From Astragalus membranaceus (lineage: Eukaryota; Streptophyta; Magnoliopsida; Fabales; Fabaceae), in contig CM076846.1 in the NCBI GenBank assembly GCA_039519185.1, forward strand, positions 154,242,406 through 154,306,405: a stretch of 64,000 nt of DNA. Reading direction: 5' to 3'. A program made the translations under genes and the position numbers. The notes beneath the pieces were generated by a model. That model was not told the origin of the DNA. It saw only the letters and a program-made list of their open reading frames with translations, and searched no databases. Within the stretch, counting starts at the first letter, position 1, and every line of letters begins with the position of its first letter. Below are positions 55,849 to 64,000 of this stretch, piece after piece.

Positions 55849-55892
<44 letters not shown>
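55370..55892 (-). promoter_or_regulatory. 5' leader, TATA-like element and (GA)n tract of SCL32
   Basis: A TATTTATA-type element on the minus strand lies at 55837-55844. Directly upstream is a pure GA/CT run of about 42 bp (55851-55892). If used, the leader would be about 430 nt. CT/GA tracts next to core promoters are common in plants. The exact start is not determined. Confidence 0.45.
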
Positions 55893-55897
<5 letters not shown>

Positions 55898-58289
55898 GGT
55901 GTATAGTAATAGTAGATTAGTAGTAGTACTAGTTGTGTTGGATTTTGGTGGCATGTGAAGTAGCCGGCCAGGAAATTGTTTGTATATGGGAGTTGGGATT
56001 TTGTTGTGTAGTGATGATGGACAGTGCAAATTGTGGGGGATTTGAAGCAGTTAGGTTTTTTGGCTCACTCTCTTTCACGGGTCATCTCATCTCATATCTC
56101 ATATAATGAACAAATCATTTTGGGGTAGCTTTCTGATCTTTAATAGTTGTTATAGCTCCTTCTCTGCCTCATGTTTATTACCTATAGCGTTTACTTTTCT
56201 AAACACACATAGGTATATAGCTTGCTAAGGTTGATATATACAGTAACAAATGGTTCTTTATTTTGATATTTCACATTGGATCAATACATATATATAGGTA
56301 GCTAGGGCATGCGACTCAATTTCTATATTTTTGCCCTCACAGAAATGTTACATTTTGTTTGGTTAATTTGTGTAAAAATATTGAGAGAAAGAAGTAAAAA
56401 GAAAGACCCCAACAATAAAATCTAGTTATTTTCATGGGGGAAAGTCGCCTTACCAATTCTCCTAACACCATTTTTGTGTTCTCACCATGTTTTTTTAGTA
56501 TAAAAGCAACAACGAAAATTGCGTATAGTTCGCCATATTGTGAAATAACATAAGTACCCAAAGTAAAAATAGATGTAATAAAGATAATAAAAATACAAAA
56601 TATAATCTTACAAACATAAATTTAAAAGATAAAAATCAACTTAGAAGTTAGAACTCAAGATAAATTAAAATATCTTAATTTCGTCCCTTATAATGAAATA
56701 AAAATAAATTAAAACATTATTATTTGCAAATAAAAGTAAATTATTAAAAGAATTTTTTTTAACCAAAAATTATTAAAATAATGTTGAAAATATGCTTTAT
56801 TACTTTGGACCCCCAAAAGAAGACTTACTCTTTGAAGGTAAGGTATTTCTTTTTTGATAAGTAGATTTGTATTAATAAATACCAACTTTAGCATCTTTTG
56901 GAGAGAGGTTAAAAGTATAAGATTGTCTTTTCTTGTGGACACTAACCACTAATGGCGAAAGACAGATAAGGCTTTTGGTTTCAAAATCTCTCCAATGATG
57001 TTTTAAAGTTGTAACGTCTAGTGTTAATCTATCTCAATTCTCAAGCATTGATACAATTTGATACTAACTAAAACTTTCATTCACAACTTACAAATTATAA
57101 ATCGACCTAAGAGTGATCAATTCTTAGAAAGCATTAAGAAATGATATTGAAACATAAACGCATATAAGAGTTATTCAATTAAAATGATTAAAATCAAATA
57201 CATAAAGGATTCATCAATATTTGTTTATTTCCAACATCGGAAGTTTAGCTCGACACAACAATAACAAAAACGGAAGAGATAAACAAACTAGAGTGAGAAG
57301 CGAATGACATTGATGCTCCAAGGAATTGTTCCCAAGTATGAATCATCAATGGAGGTCAACGAGAAATGAATCATATCCGTCATGGGCTCCAAAACACGTC
57401 TCGGGGATATCTAATGACTTAAATTTCATGTTTACGGGCTTAAATAGCATCAAGATAAGTGATTTATCGCCTGGTGATTCGTTATTGATAATTAACGAAT
57501 CGCCAAGTTTACTGTGGGTATGGACACTTAAATTTCATGTTTACTGTGGATTGTATAAACTTCGAATGTATTGTGGTGTATTTTCTTGCATCATGTTCTT
57601 GCGCATATTTGGGTGGCTCCTTCAACCCTACCCTTCCTAGAAGATGTGAAGTGTGCTTGTGAAGTAGAGTTAATACCATTAATAATTAAACTCTGTATTT
57701 ATTGGGGGGGAAATATAGACAATTTTTTCAAATGCGGATATGATACATACACTATATTACTGTGTGACCAAAGAGTGTCTATTCTTCTTTTTATAGGCAA
57801 TGTTAGTGATGGATAGTGGAATGTTAGTTTCTCGGGTTTTAATTCAGGATCTCTTTCTTGGCACTTCTTTGGTGCACTTCTTTGGTATCTCTTAGCTCAC
57901 CAACTGAGCTATCTACTTGGGATCAAAGAGTGTCTATTCTAATCTCAATGCTTAAAATTAAAAAGAAAAAAAGAAAAAGAAGACTCCACACGATCTTACA
58001 GAAGAAATTAGTGATCATATATGGCACCCAAAAGTCTTAGGCCACGTACAAGATAGGGAGAGGGAATATATGGAAAATCAACAAAATTAAAATACGAGAA
58101 CATATATCTTGTTGGTGATCAAAGGAATGAGCTAGTTCTGTCCTCTTTGTTGTTTATCATAATATTCTCATTTCGTACAGTATTTTTGTAATTAAAATAC
58201 GAGTCTATTTTTCAACAAACCCTGCTGGAGTGTAGCATATAGTATAAAATATGGTTTTGTACATATCATCATATAGAAATGAGGCATGA
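55893..58289. other. Intergenic, no gene recognised
   Basis: AT-rich sequence without a convincing coding frame. One tRNA-like stretch is listed separately. Confidence 0.35.
57845..57915 (-). repeat. tRNA-like (SINE-type) remnant
   Basis: The minus strand contains TAGCTCAGTTGGTGAG (57896-57911), a good pol III box A. A degenerate box B-like GATCCTGAATTAAAACCC follows about 35 bp later. Similar SINE heads occur widely in plants. Confidence 0.4.
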
Positions 58290-59708
58290 GTCAAAATAGG
58301 CTGTTTTTTTTTAACACCCCCCCTTTATATCATATACCCCCTAAATGACCAAACCGACTAAACTACCCATTAAATCCACAAAATTTCCGGAAATACCTTA
58401 AATCTAGATAAATCCGGAAGTATGTTTTTTGATTTTCTGGAAATATTGCATTTTACGGTATTTCCGAAACACATTTTACATTCCGGAAATACCGTAAAAT
58501 GCGATATTTCCAGAAATACCATATACCCCCCTCAATATTGCCTTCCGAATTTATCCCAATTTGATGTATTTCCGGAATTCCCAAAAAAGTGGCTTCCGAA
58601 ATTATGTTAAAAAGGTATTTCGAGAATTGAAAATGTTGTTTTAGAAATTTTTAAAAAATTGGACTTTTACCCACGGTTTTGTCCGTAGGTAAAAGTCATG
58701 AATTTTTATGGGAATTCCGGAAATATGGTGTTTCCGGAATTCCCAAAAAAATCCACGACTTTTACCTACGGACAAAACCGTGGGTAAAAGTCCATGTTTT
58801 AAAAAAAATTGTGATTTGGAATTCAACATCATGCCCAGAAAACTTGAGACAGACAAGAAGAAGAAGGAGGTAGCAAAGCAGCAACAACAACAAGAAGAAA
58901 TGAGGGAAAATGATTCAAATTGGTTTCTATTTTGGGGTCAAAAACTCTGTTTAATTAGAAGTTACAAATTTGAGGGGATGAAGATGAATTAGCTAAGGGT
59001 TTCAAAATGACAAACTGGGTTTGAAATCAAGGGTTTGGTTTGGGATTTTTCTGGCTTTCTCTCCTTCTTCTCTCTATCTCACGCCTCTCTCTCTCTCTCT
59101 GGCCTGAAATCAGAATTCTGCTTGCACTTCCGCCATTGAAATTTGCTTGCTCCAAAAAGTGAATTATAACTACAAGTTAATCGATTTGATTAATTATATA
59201 GTTATTAAAATGAACCACCTGATTGATTATAATCGACTGAATAATGCCTTGCGAGAGAGATTGAGAGTCAAATGTTGGGTATCATGATTAAAATACTAAT
59301 AAATTGATAATATGAACTTATTACTCAATATGTTTTTTGTGTTTCCCGAAATAATTAAAAACATGGACTTATTACTCAATATGCTTGCAACTTGCTTCCG
59401 GAATTATGTCAAAAACACATAATTCTTTTTTGACTTCCGGAATTATGTGTTTTTGGCATAATTCCGGAAATCTTTTATACCCCCAATTTTTTAAACTTTT
59501 CGGAAACACCTAAAAATGGGGTATTTCCGGAAGCCAATTTGGCTTTCGGAAAGTTTAAAAATAATGGTTTCCGAATTTATCTATATTTCCGAAAATTTTT
59601 AAAAAAATGTTTCTTTTAAAATAAATTAGGGGTATTTTAGGGATTTATGGTAAAATAGAGGTATGGGTCTAAGGAGGGGAGTTTTAAAAAAAAACTGCCA
59701 TCGAAATA
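58290..59708. mobile_element. Second non-autonomous MULE-like element
   Basis: Body 58299-59699 begins GGCTGTTTTTTTTTAA and ends with the inverted TTAAAAAAAAACTGCC. The 9-bp flanks GTCAAAATA and ATCGAAATA match at 7 of 9 positions. Subterminal zones on both sides are rich in TTTCCGGAAAT-type palindromes and an inverted TTTACCTACGGAC pair. The centre (about 58820-59300) is different, non-repetitive sequence with a CAACAACAAG run and CT repeats, possibly captured DNA. No transposase is present. Confidence 0.65.
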
Positions 59709-60409
59709 ATGTGTTGCATGATTAAGTTGTACATAAAATAAAATATAAACCTGCTCACTAAAAAAAAATATAAACCTACGCAGCCTTTCGACGTAATCAA
59801 GTATAGGACAATCCCCAATAAATCTTTGAAAACTTTTTTGTACAATACAAATAGGACCTTGCTTAAGTTAATCTCCAACATGTTACATCGAGGTCAAATA
59901 ATAAAACAGAGAAAGCAAATAATATGAGAATCCCTGGTCAAAAAATTACTGTTTATTGTCCACTAAATATATCTTTTTCCACATCTCCTTGGTCCCCAAC
60001 CACACTCTCGCGAATGTAATGTATCCGTTCTCTATCCGTTCTCTGTTCATCATATCCTTGTATTTTACCTAGCATGTTACCCCCAATGCAGGATTACATT
60101 CCCCAGAGAGTACATTTATTTAAACATTCTCTAATCTCTAATCTATCGGAAATGAATTTCTCTATTCACATTATGGTAAAGAGAAATCTCAATTATTGAT
60201 TGAAAAATAAGAGAGACAAACTTTTTTTTCTTGACCAAGGGAGAGAAACTTTAAAACATAAAAAAAGGAAAATGAGTAATGAATGGTTGATGTTTAACAC
60301 TCGACACTCTCAAGTAAAATCTTCAATAGACAAAATTCATTCCCCTAATCTCTTGGACTCTAGTTCGTATGTGTATGGGATTATGGATTATGGAATTTAA
60401 TTATTTAGG
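59709..60409. other. Intergenic, no gene recognised
   Basis: Nothing supportable. Confidence 0.35.
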
Positions 60410-60600
60410 CTATGTTTGGTGTGTTTTCTCCGCTAGCGGATATTGAAACTAGCGTATTTGACTAGCGAGTGACGAATACATGTGTTTGGTAAGCACTAGC
60501 GTTTAGCATATTTCGGGCAGCATTTAGCGTTTTTTGAAACGCTACTTCAAATAGCGTTTGAACGGATAACATTTAGCGTCTCACGTTTTTTTTGGCATTT
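60410..60600. repeat. TAGCG-rich repeat, possible MITE fragment
   Basis: Starting GGCTATGTTTGGTGTG, the segment holds about ten TAGCG/CGCTA motifs in both orientations. The start resembles hAT-type MITE ends, but no matching right end is found. Confidence 0.4.
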
Positions 60601-60670
60601 TTACTCTTATTATTTTTCTCGTTTTAGGAACTTTATAAAACGAGAAGAAACACAGAGGCATACGACATAA

Positions 60671-60929
60671 CACTCAATTCGTCAAAACACGTTTACCCGC
60701 TTTAGACAAATCTCGGGTTTTCCACAAAGATTGTTTCTTCCTTAGCACTTCCACCACCAATTTCCAAGTTGCACGCCTTCTAGGATTAGCACCAAATGGG
60801 ATACCAGAAATTTGAATGGATAAGATCCTATGTACACAACATGAGTTGAAATTAGAAGCCACCTTCAAGAAATATTCTGATAGATTTACACCAAAAATAC
60901 TAATCTTGCATCTACTACTTGCATACTAT
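60671..60929 (-). pseudogene. LINE reverse-transcriptase fragment
   Basis: The minus-strand frame contains the RT palm/thumb region of a plant L1-type LINE (FGVNLSEYFLKVASNFNSCC, then GIPFGANPRRRATWK and LSLWK-like sequence). It is open for about 85 codons and cut at both ends. The right end is interrupted by the LTR at 60930. Confidence 0.75.
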
Positions 60930-61624
60930 TGTTAGCCTGCATTTTCGACAGGCTCATTTAAATGCAGTCAACGATGTTGATTTGTCATTTTAAAAAAGAA
61001 ATGTTGATATTTGACATTGAGAAGGCGTTTTGAAGAATATTTTTGACTATGCCCAAGACTTAATGAAACTGAGAGTTTAAAGGCAAAGTTTCGACGAGAA
61101 AGAAGTTAAGAAGATTGGTCGCAGGTTAAAGCCAAGGAGTTTGGTCGAAGACCAGAGCAATGATGCTGTCGAAGGCGTAGGCAGTTACATGGTCGAATTG
61201 TATATAGTAGTTTTAGGCAGTTTATGTTTTCCTTCTTGTATATAGTAGTTTTCCATAAGGAAAACGGGGTCACAAACTCATTACACAAATTCTCACGGTC
61301 TACTTCCAAGTTAAAGCGAAAAACGAGCCCAGAGAAGCAATGTATGATTGTGTACCACTTTTCTCTTTTTAATGCAATTTTACTTTGTTTATTTCCAATT
61401 TATGCATTTTTTGCCTTCTTTGTTTTACGCAATTCTCTTCTTTTCTGGAATAATTCATTAGTTTCGCAAGAAACATTGAATTTCTTTCTTTTCTTTAACT
61501 TAACCCGTAAGAAACCCGTGTTTTTCTAAACAACTTTTATCCAAACTATCTTGGGATTTACTAGTTGATCCCGCAAGTAAACCAAACTGGAAACTAGCGG
61601 TGTTACCAAAATCCACGGCAAACA
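60930..61624 (+). mobile_element. 5' LTR of a Ty3/gypsy element
   Basis: It begins TGTTAGCCTGCATTTTCGAC and ends AACA just before the PBS. Several GTCGAA motifs occur inside. The matching 3' LTR is beyond the window, so boundaries rest on the TG..CA ends, the PBS and the abrupt switch from LINE sequence. Confidence 0.6.
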
Positions 61625-61626
61625 AA

Positions 61627-61644
61627 TGGCACGCCCAGTGGAAC
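61627..61644 (+). promoter_or_regulatory. Primer-binding site of the right-edge Ty3/gypsy element
   Basis: TGGCACGCCCAGTGGAAC lies two bases after the LTR end. The form TGGC(A/G)CGCC suggests a tRNA other than initiator Met, possibly Arg. Confidence 0.55.
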
Positions 61645-61726
61645 AGTTAGTGCTAATTTTAAAAGTTGTTTTACAACATTTCTGGGTTTGTTGTTCTTCC
61701 ATTTAAAAGCATAAAGTGATTTGTGC

Positions 61727-64000
61727 ATGCGTTTAAGGAGTGGTAGAAGTCTCTCAGAGATGGCTCGCTCTAATAACAATGCTTCTTCATCTAATGCACA
61801 AAATTCACCAAGGAATGCGTCAGTTAGTGATGCAAATGCTGCAACCGCTATAGGAGTAACTGCTCCGTTGTCTCCTTCGACAACAATGGGTGTAACTGTA
61901 GTAACTGCTCTGTTGTCTTCTTCGACAGCCATGGGCATAACTGCTGTAACTGCTCCTGTAATTACTCGTGTCTATGATGACCACAGCAGCAGTAACACAA
62001 CCCAGTGCAATGGCTTATGTGCCGCCAGAATTAGGACCATTAAGTCCTTTCATGGCTAATCCTGTGAGTGGAAATATGCCATTTAATCCTATAAATGGTA
62101 GGAGTTACCCTTATGGCATGCCAACAGCCTTAATGGCAAGCCTTCAAACCAATTCATCTACATTTGCAGACAATGCAATAGTAGGTTTCTCTCCTACTCA
62201 CAGTTCTTCTGAGAACATTTATGGTCGAAATGTTCAACCAGCCCTAACCACATCATCTGTGTTGGCATTAAGGCAACAAATGGATGATAGTAATCACGAT
62301 ATGGTTAACATGTTAACACAACAAAATTGGTACTGTATTCAATCCTCTGATACAAAATACCAAAAATAGTTACCGAATGTTAACAACACAAATGGGAAGA
62401 ATTGCTGATTTCTTTGGCACTCCACCAGTGCATAACCAGCAAATTCCCCAAGTACAAAATGTTAGGCCTGTCGAAATCCCTTTGGAAAGGCCAAACAATG
62501 TAATTCCCGTGAATCAAGGACAGCAACAACTGGTTGTCGAAGAGCCTCCAAAAGTAGAGGCAATACCTGATGTTGTGTTAGTTAATAGAAATCAGAATGC
62601 TGACGAAGTTGTTAGGCAAGTGCAACAAAATAATTTTGGAGCACAAAATAACTTGGCTAATATGGTCGAAACTATCTTAGCCCAGAATGGCCTTAACTAT
62701 CTTGGCTAATTTTGGAGCACCATTATCTGACTACACATTGCAAACAGAGTTGCCTAGGGGATGGAAAATTCTCAAGTTCACAAAATTTGCTGGGGAAACC
62801 AGTGAATCGACTCTTGAACATATTGCTAGGTATTTAACTGAGGCTGGTGACTTAGCACATAATGAGAATTTAAGAATGAAATATTTCCCAAATTCTCTAA
62901 CTAAGAATGCTTTCACTTGGTTCACCACTTTAGCCCCACATTCTATCTTTAATTGGGCTCAGTTAGAAAAGGCCTTTCATGAGCAATTTTACATGGGCCA
63001 ACGTAAGATTAGTCTTAAAGAATTGGCTAGTGTTTTTTTCAACGTAAAGGGGCAGAGTCTATTGATGATTATCTCAATAGATTTAGACTTCTCAAGGCAA
63101 TGTGCTTTACTCAAGTACCTGAACACGAGTTAGTCGAAATGGCTGCTGGTGGCCTAGACTACTCTATTAGGAAGAAGTTAGATACTTTGCACCTAAGAGA
63201 TATGGCACAACTGGCTGATAGAGTTCGACAGGTCAAAAGGCTTAAAGCTGAAAAGGCTAGAACTAATAGGTTTAGTAATAATAAAAAAGAAAAGGTTGCC
63301 AATGTCAATGCTAATGACAATGACCAAAAATTCGACATATCATATGAAAGTGTCGAAGAAGAGGTTAATATTGTTGAATTACAACCTGGACCTCCTTATA
63401 CTTGTAAACTATTAAAGCCTACAGATGGAAAAAAATCCTGTCGAACCTAAAAGTGATAAATTCGTTGCAAAAACATATACTTTTGATGTTTCTAAATGTG
63501 ACGAAATATTTGATCTGTTAGTTGCTGATGGTCAAATTTTAGTGCCTAAAGGCCTAAAAACACCACCATTGGAACAAAGACAGAAAAGAGGTTTTTGTAA
63601 ATTTCATAACTTCTTGGGCCATAACACTGCTCGTTGTGTCCTTTTCAGGGATTTGGTTCAAAAAGCATTGAACGAAGGAAGGCTCAAATTTGGAGATAAG
63701 TCAAAGCCTCCAATGAAGATTGATGCAGATCCTCTACCAACAAACGAAGCAATGTATGTCGAAGTTGACATTGCTATGGTCGAAGTTTTTGGTGATACTG
63801 CGGGAAAGGGTAGTGTGAAAAGAGCCACTGTAAGCTCCAAGGTTGACGTCGAAATGGTCGCTGAAGACCGGTATGATGACAAAATGAAGGTGGTTTACTC
63901 TAATGTTGAAGAGGAATTGATCGATTTCCTCAATCGTTGCAAGATCAACAACTCTGAGGTGATGCTATGTCCACAATGCAGTGCTATTTTCGATAAGGAA
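61727..64000 (+). pseudogene. Ty3/gypsy gag, frameshifted, continuing beyond the window
   Basis: The start MRLRSGRSLSEM follows the PBS by 83 bp. Pieces in all frames give a long, low-complexity N-terminal region. The gag core follows (YTLQTELPRGWKILKFTKFAGE, LRMKYFPNSLTKNAFTWF, LEKAFHEQFY, DDYLNRFRLL). The C-terminal region has CKFHNFLGHNTARC and NEGRLKFGDKSKPP. Frameshifts occur near 62000, 62340, 62700, 63060 and 63430. The order is that of large gags in the Tat/Ogre-like or related non-chromovirus Ty3/gypsy groups. It is non-functional as it stands, unless some shifts are sequencing errors. Confidence 0.8.

Overview
This is a plant nuclear window, AT-rich and dominated by transposable elements, with a few conventional intron-containing genes. 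The gene types, the hAT, Stowaway and Helitron sequences and the style of the Ty3/gypsy and Ty1/copia elements fit a dicot. A papilionoid legume is my best guess, but that is inference rather than proof. There are no prokaryotic features. A run of exactly 500 N (45577-46076) marks an assembly gap.

Layout. 1-2880: a broken Tat-type Ty3/gypsy copy (plus strand) between two palindromic repeat blocks. 2881-6519: intergenic DNA, a short Helitron (4498-5300) and a non-autonomous Mutator-like element with a perfect 9-bp target duplication (5353-6519). 6540-15820: a truncated Ty1/copia element (gag plus one LTR, minus strand) abutting a second, internally deleted Tat copy (minus strand) that carries an antisense coiled-coil ORF. 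16322-20062: palindromic MULE-like repeats, a small TATA-driven gene, a plant-mobile-domain pseudogene and a TIR-bounded element enclosing a two-exon gene. 20484-29484: hAT-type, Stowaway-type and other MITEs, a SINE inside a MITE, a decayed LINE and tandem duplications.

30397-36830 is the gene island: a four-exon class III peroxidase (plus strand) and a gene for an ADA1/Tad1-like SAGA subunit (minus strand). The middle of the ADA1-like protein is a ten-copy array of a 27-residue repeat. 37330-40216 holds two CACTA (En/Spm) elements, one with the tail of a transposase gene. 40830-45576 is a gag-only Ty3/gypsy element with 2.37-kb LTRs and an intact gag. 46077-53577 is an Athila-like element with broken pol, an accessory ORF half of which is inverted, and a complete 3' LTR. 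53984-55369 encodes a SCARECROW-like GRAS regulator (SCL32 type). 58290-59708 is another non-autonomous MULE-like element, and 60671-64000 is a LINE fragment followed by a Ty3/gypsy element (5' LTR, PBS, broken gag) running off the window.

The likely functional host genes are the peroxidase (secreted, cell wall), the ADA1-like coactivator subunit (nucleus) and the GRAS regulator (nucleus). I see no operon-like or pathway link between them. The small genes at 16991 and 18297 sit inside or beside transposons and may be element cargo. Most of the rest is a nested, decaying record of transposition.
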